Below, piece after piece: positions 35,287 to 42,896 of a stretch of 64,000 bases of DNA. Each line of letters opens with the position of its first letter. The stretch's first letter is position 1. The translations under genes and the position numbers were made by a program. The notes under the pieces are model-generated. The model made no database searches and was not told the origin of the DNA. It saw only the letters and a program-made list of their open reading frames with translations. The DNA comes from Undibacterium hunanense. Lineage in GTDB: Bacteria > Pseudomonadota > Gammaproteobacteria > Burkholderiales > Burkholderiaceae_D. Where the stretch lies: positions 248,001 through 312,000 of the forward strand of contig NZ_JACOGF010000005.1 in NCBI RefSeq assembly GCF_014284335.1, written 5' to 3'.

Positions 35287-36432
35287 ATGAATAACCCGTC
35301 CAACTCTGTTAATCAGCCAGTCGCTGGCGGCGCCGCTGGTGGTATTCCGGCAGATATACGCTGCGCCCAGGATTATGAAATCGTGGCGCAGCGTACCATG
35401 GCAGAACCCAGCTACGCCTATGTAGCCGGTGGCAGCGGACGCGACCTTACCGTAGCAGCCAACCTGGCAGCCTTTTCGCAATGGTCCATGTATCCGCGTG
35501 TATTACGCGATGTCAAAGACGGGCATACGCGAGTTGCGCTAGGTACACAAACCTTCCTTCACCCCATATTGCTGGCCCCCGTGGCTTTCCAGAAGCTTGC
35601 CCATCCGGCAGGTGAAATTGATACTGCACGTGCGGCCCAGGCCATGGATAGCTGCATGGTATGCAGTACGCTGGCGTCCTGTCGGCTGGAAGATGTAGCG
35701 CATGCAGCCGGTGCGCACAAGTGGTTTCAACTGTATTTTCAAACAAATAGAAGTGACACGCTGGCCCTGCTGGCAAGGGCAGAGGCAGCAGGTTTCAGTG
35801 CCATCGTGGTGACGCTGGATGCATCCATACAGGTGGCAAGTACGCGTGCCCTGCAGGCAGGATTTCGCATGCCTGCCGATTGCGTGGCGGTGAATGTCCA
35901 GGATGCATCTGCCGGACAGCCTGCCCAGGACATTGAATTATCACCCGGTGACAGTCGTATTTTTCAGGGTGTGATGCGGGCTGCGCCTACATGGCCTGAC
36001 CTGGCCTGGCTGATGACGCAGACTTCTTTGCCGGTATGGGTAAAAGGCGTTTTGCATCCAGACGATGCACGAGCGCTGCAGGCCGCCGGTGTTGCTGGTG
36101 TCGTGGTTTCCAACCACGGCGGGCGCAGCCTGGATGGTGCACCTGCCAGCCTGACTGTGTTGCCGGCCATCCGTGCTGCGGTGGGGGATGATTTTCCCCT
36201 GTTGCTCGATGGTGGCATACGGTCTGGTGCCGATGTCTTCAAGGCGCTGGCACTGGGGGCTGATGCAGTACTGGTCGGTCGTCTGCAAATGTATGCGCTG
36301 AGTGTCGCGGGTGCCCTGGGTGTTGCCCACATGATCAAACTGTTACGTGAAGAACTGGAAGTATGCATGGCCCAGGCCGGGTGCGCGACTTTGCGAGACA
36401 TCAGCAGTGAGGCTTTGCTGCGCTGTTCCTGA
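35287..36432 (+). CDS. FMN-dependent alpha-hydroxy-acid oxidase
   Basis: 381 residues, ATG at 35287. The LldD/glycolate-oxidase fold is clear: MYPRVLRDVKDGHTRVALGTQT, LLAPVAFQKLAHPAGEIDTARAA, KWFQLYFQTNR, the Lys in VWVKGVLHPDDA, the catalytic SNHGGRSLDG (His base, Arg substrate anchor) and phosphate loop LLLDGGIRSGADVFKALALGADAVLVGR. Such enzymes oxidise L-lactate or related hydroxy acids to keto acids. It lies 64 bp after the siderophore receptor and 55 bp before piuC, all co-directional, so it is probably iron-regulated with them. Its link to iron use is not understood. Confidence 0.9.
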   Translation: MNNPSNSVNQPVAGGAAGGIPADIRCAQDYEIVAQRTMAEPSYAYVAGGSGRDLTVAANLAAFSQWSMYPRVLRDVKDGHTRVALGTQTFLHPILLAPVAFQKLAHPAGEIDTARAAQAMDSCMVCSTLASCRLEDVAHAAGAHKWFQLYFQTNRSDTLALLARAEAAGFSAIVVTLDASIQVASTRALQAGFRMPADCVAVNVQDASAGQPAQDIELSPGDSRIFQGVMRAAPTWPDLAWLMTQTSLPVWVKGVLHPDDARALQAAGVAGVVVSNHGGRSLDGAPASLTVLPAIRAAVGDDFPLLLDGGIRSGADVFKALALGADAVLVGRLQMYALSVAGALGVAHMIKLLREELEVCMAQAGCATLRDISSEALLRCS

Positions 36433-36487
36433 TTGTCGCGAGCAGTCGCTGAGTACGCCAATTTAACTATAAAATAAGGCTGAATGT

Positions 36488-37171
36488 ATGTTGATTGTGA
36501 TCGAGAATGTCTTGAGCAAGGATGAGGTGCGGCAGTTTAGGGCGCATCTTGATCAGGCCGAATGGCAGGACGGTGTACGTACTGCCGGCACCCTTGCGCA
36601 ACAGGTCAAACGCAATTTGCAGATAGATGACAATTCTGAGCTTGCCATCAAGCTGGGTAATCATATTCTGCGCAATCTGGGTCAGCATCCGGTCTTCATT
36701 TCTGCCGCCTTGCCACAAAAAATCTATCCGCCAAAATTCAATTGCTACCAGGATGGTGGCGGATATGGCCTGCACGTGGACAGTGCCATCATGGTGCAGC
36801 CCGGCACAGGCCAGAACTTGCGCAGTGATCTGGCTGCTACCGTGTTCCTGGCCGAACCGGAAGAGTATGAAGGAGGAGAGCTGGAAATCGATACCGACTT
36901 CGGCGCCCAGACCGTCAAACTTGCAGCGGGTGACATGGTGTTATATCCCGCTTCCAGTCTGCACAGGGTGACGCCGGTAACATCGGGTGCACGGCTTGCT
37001 TCGTTTTTCTGGATAGAGAGCATGGTCAGTGACGGTACTGAACGTACCATGCTGTTCGATCTTGACCAGGCGATCCAGAAACTGACGATGACGGTGGATG
37101 CGCAAAATCCGGCACTGCTGACGCTGACAGGTGTGTACCATAATTTGTTACGTCGCTGGGCCATTACTTGA
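36488..37171 (+). CDS. piuC: PKHD-type hydroxylase PiuC/YbiX
   Basis: 227 residues, the family length. Fe(II)/2-oxoglutarate dioxygenase double-stranded beta helix with iron ligands His96 and Asp98 (GLHVDSA) and a distal His159 (SSLHRVTPV), and the 2-oxoglutarate Arg at about 169 ([13 protein letters not shown]). Members accompany Fiu/PiuA siderophore receptors and affect uptake of catechol siderophores and their mimics. It follows the FMN oxidase gene; the Fur box ahead of the receptor likely serves the whole unit. A 99-bp palindromic repeat begins 3 bp after its stop codon. Confidence 0.93.
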   Translation: MLIVIENVLSKDEVRQFRAHLDQAEWQDGVRTAGTLAQQVKRNLQIDDNSELAIKLGNHILRNLGQHPVFISAALPQKIYPPKFNCYQDGGGYGLHVDSAIMVQPGTGQNLRSDLAATVFLAEPEEYEGGELEIDTDFGAQTVKLAAGDMVLYPASSLHRVTPVTSGARLASFFWIESMVSDGTERTMLFDLDQAIQKLTMTVDAQNPALLTLTGVYHNLLRRWAIT

Positions 37172-37173
37172 CA

Positions 37174-37272
37174 GGACTTACGCAAAACCGCCCCAGCTGC
37201 GTTGTAGCTCCTAGCCGTACTAAAGTACTGTCTTCGTCGCTACGCCTTGCTGGGACAATTTTGCGTAAGTCC
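37174..37272. repeat. Full-length 99-bp palindromic repeat (GGACTTACGCAAAA type)
   Basis: Perfect 14-bp terminal inverted repeats GGACTTACGCAAAA / TTTTGCGTAAGTCC enclose CCCAGC...GCTGGG, then GTAGC...GCTAC-type arms and an inner GTACTAAAGTAC palindrome. A second full copy is at 54961-55060, a deleted copy at 6683-6746 and a left end at 1724. Confidence 0.92.
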
Positions 37273-37306
37273 CATTAAATTTTAAATCAACTATAAGGAG
37301 TAAAAA

Positions 37307-37576
37307 ATGCGATCAATTTTTGTAAAACTCGTCCCGGTGGCCTTTGCTGTCATAGCCAGCAGCGCGTGGGCACATGGCGATGTCAAATGTACTGACCAGC
37401 CAAAGGCCAAATGGCGTCCACATACAGAACTGCAGGAAAAGCTGACCAAGGAAGGCTGGCAAATTCGCCGCATGGAACAGACTACCAGCTGCTACGAAGT
37501 GTATGCCAAAGATCCCAAGGGCAAACGCGTTGAAGCATTCTTCAACCCGGTAACGTTCGAACGCGTTGAAGAATAA
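37307..37576 (+). CDS. Small exported PepSY-domain protein
   Basis: 89 residues, with AAGGAG just before the ATG and a signal peptide ending AWAHG. The mature domain (WRPHTELQEKLTKEGWQIRRMEQTTSCYEVYAKDPKGKRVEAFFNPVTFERV) is the short PepSY type found next to cytochrome b561 genes. It contains two cysteines that could form a disulphide. The stop overlaps the start of the next gene by 11 bp, so they are coupled. In similar pairs the PepSY protein is the periplasmic partner of the membrane cytochrome. Confidence 0.88.
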   Translation: MRSIFVKLVPVAFAVIASSAWAHGDVKCTDQPKAKWRPHTELQEKLTKEGWQIRRMEQTTSCYEVYAKDPKGKRVEAFFNPVTFERVEE

Positions 37577-38165
37577 TCAACCGGTCCGGGACATGCCCGT
37601 TCGGGACATGCCCGTCCGGGACGTGCCCGTTCGGGACGTGCCCGTCTGGGATCTGGCTGTACGCCTGATCCATTGGATACTGGTGTTCAGCATCGGCGCT
37701 GCGTGGTTCACCAGCGGCCAGATTGGTGTTGCCCATGAATATGCAGGCTATGGTGCTGGCATGCTGGTAGTGGCGCGGCTGGTCTGGTCTGGTATCGGCA
37801 ATCGCTATGCACGCTTTGGCCAATTCCTGAAGTCATTGCCGGTGACGCTTGATTACGTGCGCCAGGTCATGCTTGGTAAAGCTCCGCGTTATATCGGTCA
37901 CAACCCCTTGGGCGGCTGGATGGTCGTAGCGCTGTTATCTTGCGTGGCATTATTGGTATTGACCGGATGGGCCATGGGCACCGATTTGCTGTGGGGCTAC
38001 GCATGGCCTGTACGCATGCATGTCACCATTGCCTGGATCATGGTCGGACTGATAGCCCTGCATGTGGCTGGTGTCCTGTTCACTAGCTGGCAACATCGCG
38101 AAAATCTGCCCAAAGCCATGCTGACGGGTAAAAAGCCATCGGCTGAGCCGGGGGATCTGGATTAG
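37566..38165 (+). CDS. Cytochrome b561-type membrane protein
   Basis: 199 residues from a TTG at 37566 inside the PepSY gene. The family start is normally VWDLxVRLxHW; here residues 6-25 carry repeats of the five-residue unit PVRDM/PVRDV ahead of PVWDLAVRLIHW. Each unit contains an ATG or GTG in frame, so initiation could occur at several points. Four membrane helices follow, with haem-ligand histidines in LIHW, GVAHEYAG, MHVTIAW and ALHVAGV. These proteins shuttle electrons from the quinone pool or to nickel/iron partners. Confidence 0.85.
   Translation: MKNNQPVRDMPVRDMPVRDVPVRDVPVWDLAVRLIHWILVFSIGAAWFTSGQIGVAHEYAGYGAGMLVVARLVWSGIGNRYARFGQFLKSLPVTLDYVRQVMLGKAPRYIGHNPLGGWMVVALLSCVALLVLTGWAMGTDLLWGYAWPVRMHVTIAWIMVGLIALHVAGVLFTSWQHRENLPKAMLTGKKPSAEPGDLD
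37581..37655 (+). repeat. Five 15-bp tandem repeats encoding PVRDM/PVRDV
   Basis: Units at 37581, 37596, 37611, 37626 and 37641 follow the pattern CCCGT(C/T)CGGGAC(A/G)TG; the last is the diverged ancestral unit (PVWDL). The unit length is a multiple of three, so copy-number change would not alter the reading frame. Confidence 0.88.
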
Positions 38166-38192
38166 TGGCAGTTGAATTGCATCTGCATCCAC

Positions 38193-38519
38193 TTAAAGCG
38201 ATTTTCTGGACTTGAGTTCTGTTCTGTACGCATACTTCCTGAACGGAAGCGAGGGTATCCAGGTCTGCTCCAGGCAAATCTCAAAACGTTTGCCGTCGAC
38301 ACCCCTGACCCGAAACCATATCGTGGAAGGGCCTCTGCCGTAGCTAAACTGTATATTCTCCAAATCGTACAATTGCATTGAATTTGTGTTTGTCCAATGG
38401 ATGGCGGCGAATAACAGTCTGTTTTTCTTGCGCAGGGACGCCAGCCGCATCATCAATAAGAAGGGTGATATCAGCCAAACGGCGGATATCAGGTGACGCA
38501 CGAATTCGGAATAATCCAT
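38193..38519 (-). CDS. Small membrane protein of unknown function
   Basis: 108 residues. GGAGAA precedes the ATG at 38519, which supports the call. A hydrophobic segment (about 8-26, LISAVWLISPFLLMMRLASL) is followed by a basic stretch RKKNR and a soluble tail with WFRVRGVDGKRFEICLEQ. No family recognised. It converges on the cytochrome gene. Confidence 0.6.
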   Translation of the reverse strand: MDYSEFVRHLISAVWLISPFLLMMRLASLRKKNRLLFAAIHWTNTNSMQLYDLENIQFSYGRGPSTIWFRVRGVDGKRFEICLEQTWIPSLPFRKYAYRTELKSRKSL

Positions 38520-38833
38520 TTCTTCTCCGCTATGACTTCTTCAGCATGATAAGCAGGATTCTTTGCCTGGGTGTTGGACGTTGTGCCCTAATACCACCTT
38601 AAAAAATCACTGCATTGATTGTTTGAATGCCACGTCAGTATATGCATGTTGCAGCCTGGTATTGAAGGCGGGTGCCAGCTAGTTATCTTTCCCTGGTCAT
38701 GTACTTTACCGTAGCGCTTGCAGCAAACAACTGTAGCAAGACTTGTTCGCGGGCGCGCACGCAGTGGTCTGGTTTCCACTATTGCCATGAGTCATTACCA
38801 GCCAAGCGGGAAATTCGTTACATTTTAAATGAA

Positions 38834-38882
38834 GATACCACTTAAATACCTATTGACATCCACTAGGGAAAAAACTTACAGT
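38834..38882 (+). promoter_or_regulatory. GlcNAc-operon promoter with direct-repeat operator
   Basis: GATACCA-CTTA-AATACCT (38834-38851), which reads as two TGGTATY-like units with a 4-bp spacer on the opposite strand, directly abuts TTGACA (38853-38858); TACAGT (38877-38882) is the likely -10 with an 18-bp spacer. The block matches the promoter of the TonB receptor at 22787-22811 at 23 of 25 positions. From memory, the Xanthomonas GntR-family regulator NagQ uses TGGTATT-N4-TGGTATT, the same design. The rest of 38520-38833 holds no gene I can support. Confidence 0.8.
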
Positions 38883-38955
38883 GAAGCCTGAAATGGTAGC
38901 AGATGTAGCGTCGCTGGTTTGGTGGCGTCAAAAAACATGAATACCTCACTTATCA

Positions 38956-39894
38956 ATGAATAAACAAGCAGAAAATCAGCATACACCAGACGGGCAGAAT
39001 GCTAGCGGCATGGCTTACCGTTATCTTGTCGGTGCCGATGGCGGTGGTACTGGCACGCGAGTGGTGTTGGCTGATGCCGCAGGCAAGGAACTGGGGCGTG
39101 GCAGCGCCGGGCCGTCTGGCCTGGCGCTGGGGCGTGACAAGGCCTGGCAATCCATTTTGCAGGCGACGCAGCAGGCATTTGATGCAGCAGGCATGGCCAT
39201 GCCACCGTTGCAGGAAATTGCCGTTGGCTGCGGGCTGGCAGGTGTACACAATATTCATTGGACCAAAGAATTCGTCGCCCTTAATCCCGGCTTTGGTGCC
39301 GTCTATGCTGAAACCGATGCCTATACCACTTTATTGGGCGCGCTGGATGGCAAGCCTGGCGCAATCATTGCTTTGGGCACTGGCAGCGTTGGCGAAGTAT
39401 TGCTGGCCAGCGGGCAGCGTCGTGAAGTGGGTGGCTGGGGCTTTCCCGTCAGTGATGAAGCCAGTGGTGCATGGCTGGGCATGCGTGCAGTGAATCATCT
39501 GCAGCGCGTGCTGGATGGTCGTGACCTTGCCAATCCCTTTTCCGGCGCCGTGCTGGCACATTGTGGTGGCGACAAAGATGCCGTCTTTGCCTGGCTGGCG
39601 CAGGCCAACCAGACCCGTTATGCAGAACTTGCACCATTGGTGATACGCTTTGCCGCCGAAGTCGACGTGGCCCGCGCCATCATGCTGGATGCCGGTGCCG
39701 AGGTTGCCATCATGGCGCAGGCGCTTGACCCTTCTGGTGAATTGCCGATTGCCCTGTGTGGCGGTCTGGCCGCTGCCGTGGCCGTGTATCTGCCGGCGCA
39801 GTTGGCAGGGCGCGTGCAAAAGCCGCAGGCAGATTCAGCAGCGGGTGCCATGATACTGATACAGCAGTATCTGCAACATCGGCAACACCAATAA
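38956..39894 (+). CDS. nagK: N-acetylglucosamine kinase (BadF/BcrA ATPase family)
   Basis: 312 residues from 38956 (an ATG at 39010 is an alternative giving the canonical start MAYRYLVGADGGGTGTRVVL). ASKHA fold: phosphate-1 loop GADGGGTGTR, SAGPSGLALG, second phosphate loop IALGTGSVGEVL, and adenosine region ALCGGLAAAVAVYL. Member of the kinase family that phosphorylates GlcNAc (or glucosamine) at O6 in the cytosol. It is first in the cluster with the GntR regulator, nagA and nagB-II, which supports GlcNAc as substrate. This indicates uptake of unphosphorylated GlcNAc or oligosaccharides, not PTS uptake. Confidence 0.88.
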   Translation: MNKQAENQHTPDGQNASGMAYRYLVGADGGGTGTRVVLADAAGKELGRGSAGPSGLALGRDKAWQSILQATQQAFDAAGMAMPPLQEIAVGCGLAGVHNIHWTKEFVALNPGFGAVYAETDAYTTLLGALDGKPGAIIALGTGSVGEVLLASGQRREVGGWGFPVSDEASGAWLGMRAVNHLQRVLDGRDLANPFSGAVLAHCGGDKDAVFAWLAQANQTRYAELAPLVIRFAAEVDVARAIMLDAGAEVAIMAQALDPSGELPIALCGGLAAAVAVYLPAQLAGRVQKPQADSAAGAMILIQQYLQHRQHQ

Positions 39895-39910
39895 ACCAAG
39901 AGAGAGAAAC

Positions 39911-40645
39911 ATGCTGGCACAACTGATAGACTTCAAACCTGACGCAGAGAGTTCTACTCCTCTGTATCTGCAGTTGGCAAACAAACTGGCTAACGGCATA
40001 CATAGCGGTCTGTGGCAACCGGATGAAGCCTTGCCATCAGAACGCATGTTGTCTGAAACCCTGGATATCTCACGCGTCACCGCGCGCAAAGCCATCGACA
40101 TGTTGTGCGAGCGCGGCATGCTCACCCGCAAGCATGGTTCCGGCACTTACATCACCCCCAAGCTTGAACAACCCTTGTCGCGCCTGACCAACTTCAGCGA
40201 AGAATTGCGCAATCGCGGTTTTGTGCCAGGCTCACGCTGGCTGTCACGTGAAACCGGCATCGCATCGCCAGAAGAAATCCTGTCGCTGGGTTTGTCGCCA
40301 AATACCGTGGTATCGCGCCTCAAGCGTTTGCGTACTGCCGACAATGTGGTGATGGCGATAGAAAGCACCACCATCCCGGCGATGTATATACCGAATCCGA
40401 AACTGGTCAGCGACAGTCTGTATGGCTATCTTGAAACACAGAATCTGTCGCCCACCCGTGCGCTGCAACACATACGTGCTGTCAACGCAACGGCTGAACA
40501 GGCAAGACTGGCAGATATCAAACAGGGGGCGGCGATGTTGTTTATCACCCGCGTGGCCTACCTTCCCACTGGCGCAGCGATTGAGCTTTCCCATTCGTAT
40601 TGCCGCAGTGATTATTATGACTTTGTGGCGGAGTTGTTCAGATGA
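39911..40645 (+). CDS. GntR/HutC-family regulator of the GlcNAc cluster
   Basis: 244 residues. GntR winged helix about 15-80 (LPSERMLSETLDISRVTARKAIDMLCERGMLTRKHGSGTYI) and a UTRA effector domain about 95-240 (LSRLTNFSEELRNRGFVPGSRWLSRE; SHSYCRSDYYDF). HutC-type members of this kind (NagR/DasR/NagQ) respond to GlcNAc-6-P or GlcN-6-P. It lies 16 bp after the kinase, with AGAGAG as ribosome site, and overlaps nagA by 4 bp. It is the best candidate to bind the TGGTATY-N4-TGGTATY direct repeats at 38834 and 22794. Confidence 0.9.
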   Translation: MLAQLIDFKPDAESSTPLYLQLANKLANGIHSGLWQPDEALPSERMLSETLDISRVTARKAIDMLCERGMLTRKHGSGTYITPKLEQPLSRLTNFSEELRNRGFVPGSRWLSRETGIASPEEILSLGLSPNTVVSRLKRLRTADNVVMAIESTTIPAMYIPNPKLVSDSLYGYLETQNLSPTRALQHIRAVNATAEQARLADIKQGAAMLFITRVAYLPTGAAIELSHSYCRSDYYDFVAELFR

Positions 40646-41766
40646 GTGTGGATCAACAATTGCAGGGTCAAATACTGACGCCACAAGGCTGGGTCCACGG
40701 ATCACTGGCCTTCTCTGAAAAAATACAGGCGATTACTGCCTCCGCTGGTACGACAGCGGCAGATGCAGAAAACAGTTATTACATACTGCCGGGATTTGTC
40801 GATTTGCATGTGCACGGTGCCGGTGGCAAAGACACCATGGAAGCCGGTGATGCCGTTGAAGTGATCGCGCGCAAGCATGCGCAACATGGCACGACCAGCA
40901 TGTTGGCCACCACCATGACGGCACCGCTGGCGGATCTGGAACAAGCCTTGCAGGCGATCCGGCCATCAGTAGAAAAACGCAGCAGTGGTGCTGCCCGTGT
41001 GCTGGGCGTGCATCTGGAAGGCCCGTATATCAATCCCGGCAAGCTGGGTGCGCAACCAGATTTTGCACATGCAGGCTCGCTGGATCAGGTACGGTACCTG
41101 AACGCAATAGCACCGATCAAACTGATTACCGTGGCACCAGAAATGGATGGCCATCTGCAACTGGTGCGCGAGCTGACAGACATCGGCATGCAGGTACAGA
41201 TAGGGCATACCCTGGGTACCTACGAAGAAGGCAAGGCAGCGCTGGAAAACGGTGCCACCGGCTTTACCCATCTGTACAACGCCATGTCGCGCCTGGATCA
41301 CCGCGCTCCTGGCATGGTGGGCGCTGCACTGGCACACGCACAATTTTCTGAAATTATTCCCGACCTGGTGCATGTGCATCCGGGGGCGATCAGGGCCGCC
41401 ATGCGCGCCATTCCGCATCTGTATTGTGTGACTGATTCCACTGCTGCATCCGGCATGCCAGACGGCCAGTACATGCTGGGCCGTCAGGTAGTGCATAAAT
41501 GCCTGGGTGGTGTGCGTCTGGAAGATGGCACGCTGGCAGGGAGCACCCTGACCATGGATCAGGCCCTGCGCAATCTGGTCAGTATAGGCCTGGATCTGGA
41601 AGATGCATCGAAGCGTGTTTCTACCTACGCAGCCGATTATCTGGGATTGAATGAGCGTGGCCGCCTGCAGGCTGGCAGCTACGCAGACCTGGTCGTGCTG
41701 GATCGCCAGCTCAACCTCATCGCTGTTTATGTAGAAGGAGAAAAGATTGACCTCGCAGATGCTTAA
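40642..41766 (+). CDS. nagA: N-acetylglucosamine-6-phosphate deacetylase
   Basis: 374 residues. Amidohydrolase barrel with LPGFVDLHVHGAGG (here HVH), metal-binding Glu in VHLEGPYINPGKLGAQ, His in QIGHTLGTYEEG and FTHLYNAMSRL, and catalytic Asp in VTDSTAASGMPDGQY. Removes acetate from GlcNAc-6-P to give GlcN-6-P, the committed step after the kinase. It overlaps the regulator gene (ATGA) and the next gene by 20 bp, so the four genes are one tightly coupled operon. Confidence 0.95.
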   Translation: MSVDQQLQGQILTPQGWVHGSLAFSEKIQAITASAGTTAADAENSYYILPGFVDLHVHGAGGKDTMEAGDAVEVIARKHAQHGTTSMLATTMTAPLADLEQALQAIRPSVEKRSSGAARVLGVHLEGPYINPGKLGAQPDFAHAGSLDQVRYLNAIAPIKLITVAPEMDGHLQLVRELTDIGMQVQIGHTLGTYEEGKAALENGATGFTHLYNAMSRLDHRAPGMVGAALAHAQFSEIIPDLVHVHPGAIRAAMRAIPHLYCVTDSTAASGMPDGQYMLGRQVVHKCLGGVRLEDGTLAGSTLTMDQALRNLVSIGLDLEDASKRVSTYAADYLGLNERGRLQAGSYADLVVLDRQLNLIAVYVEGEKIDLADA

Positions 41767-42769
41767 GGAAGCATGTTCTTCCGCCGATTTTGTAGCCGCA
41801 CAACTCACGCAGGATAATGATCGTTACAGCGCGCTGGGTGCCCACCTGCGCGCCCACCCACCGGGTTCGGTCGTGACGGTGGCACGTGGCAGTTCTGATC
41901 ATGCTGCCAATTATGCGGCCTACCTCATCATGGCCAGGTTGGGGCGCATCGTCGCATCTCTGCCCATGTCGCTGGTGACGCTCAATAATGCACCTTTGCT
42001 GGCCAAAGATGCGCTGGCGATTGCAGTGTCGCAATCTGGGCAAAGCCCGGACGTGGTCGAGCCTATCCGTTATTTCCGTGAAGGTGGTGCCACCACCGTG
42101 GCGCTGGTGAACGATGCTGCGTCGCCGCTCGGGCAAAGCGCAGAATGGACCATGCCCCTGCATGCCGGACCAGAACTGAGCGTCGCTGCCACCAAGAGCT
42201 TTATTACTTCGCTGGTTGCCGCTGCACGTCTGGTCGGTCACTGGCAGGATGACGCTGCATTGTTGCAGGCCATAGAACAATTGCCGGATGCCTTGCGCGC
42301 CGCGACACAATTTGACTGGTCACCAGCACTGGATGTATTGACACCTGCATCACGCATTATGGTTGTCGGCCGTGGTATCAGTTTTCCGGTGGCGCTGGAA
42401 TCTGCTCTCAAGTTCAAGGAAACCTCGGTCATCCAGGCAGAAGCCTTCAGCGGTGCAGAAATCAAGCATGGTCCCATGGCACTGATACATGATGGTTACC
42501 CGCTGCTGATCTTCGCAACCCGTGGCCCATCACAGGCTGGCCAGATCGCCCTTGCCGAAGAAATGCGTGGTCGCGGTGCCAATGTCTTGCTGGCTGCACC
42601 TGATGATGTCAAGGAACGTAACCTGACCCTGCCAGTAGCTGCCACACCTGATCTTGACCCCATCGTGGCGATACAGGCGTTTTATGTCATGGCCGCCAAT
42701 CTGTCGATTGCCCGTGGCCTGGACCCGGACAAACCACGTCATCTCAGTAAAGTGACAAAAACCAATTAG
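41747..42769 (+). CDS. SIS-domain glucosamine-6-phosphate deaminase (NagB-II)
   Basis: 340 residues from a TTG at 41747: GAAGGAG (41734-41740) is 6 bp upstream, whereas the ATG at 41759 is too far. Two SIS domains: ARGSSDHAANYAAYL, SQSGQSPDVVEP, SVAATKSFITSL, then GRGISFPVALESALKFKETSVIQAEAFSGAEIKHGPMALI. There is no N-terminal glutaminase domain, so it is not GlmS but the NagB-II (AgaS-like) deaminase that converts GlcN-6-P to fructose-6-P and ammonia. It completes the pathway begun by the kinase and nagA. Confidence 0.92.
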   Translation: MTSQMLKEACSSADFVAAQLTQDNDRYSALGAHLRAHPPGSVVTVARGSSDHAANYAAYLIMARLGRIVASLPMSLVTLNNAPLLAKDALAIAVSQSGQSPDVVEPIRYFREGGATTVALVNDAASPLGQSAEWTMPLHAGPELSVAATKSFITSLVAAARLVGHWQDDAALLQAIEQLPDALRAATQFDWSPALDVLTPASRIMVVGRGISFPVALESALKFKETSVIQAEAFSGAEIKHGPMALIHDGYPLLIFATRGPSQAGQIALAEEMRGRGANVLLAAPDDVKERNLTLPVAATPDLDPIVAIQAFYVMAANLSIARGLDPDKPRHLSKVTKTN

Positions 42770-42791
42770 ACTGTAGCACTACGCCGCCACG

Positions 42792-42896
42792 CTATTTTTT
42801 AAAAACTTAAAAAATAGATACTCCCCCTAGTATTTTTACTAACAGCAATGCAGATGTAGAAAAAATGCGAAATTTGTTAAAAATAAGGGGGAGTAT
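42792..42896 (+). promoter_or_regulatory. Stacked inverted repeats ahead of the CUT1 importer
   Basis: CTATTTTTTAA-N4-TTAAAAAATAG (42792-42817) is a perfect 11-bp AT-rich inverted repeat. Immediately after, ATACTCCCCCT (42818-42828) pairs with AGGGGGAGTAT (42886-42896), and ATACT-N6-AGTAT (42818-42833) makes a local palindrome. A related GGGGGAGTAA stretch lies on the sense strand in the leader of the TonB receptor at about 22640-22650. The region likely holds the promoter and control sites of the importer operon. Confidence 0.5.

Noticed and set aside
38588..38788. Small minus-strand frame (66 codons) before the GlcNAc kinase promoter
   Set aside because: No ribosome site, no family resemblance and a composition like random sequence.
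40966..41808. Minus-strand open frame (280 codons) opposite nagA
   Set aside because: It is antisense to nagA and lacks a recognisable domain.
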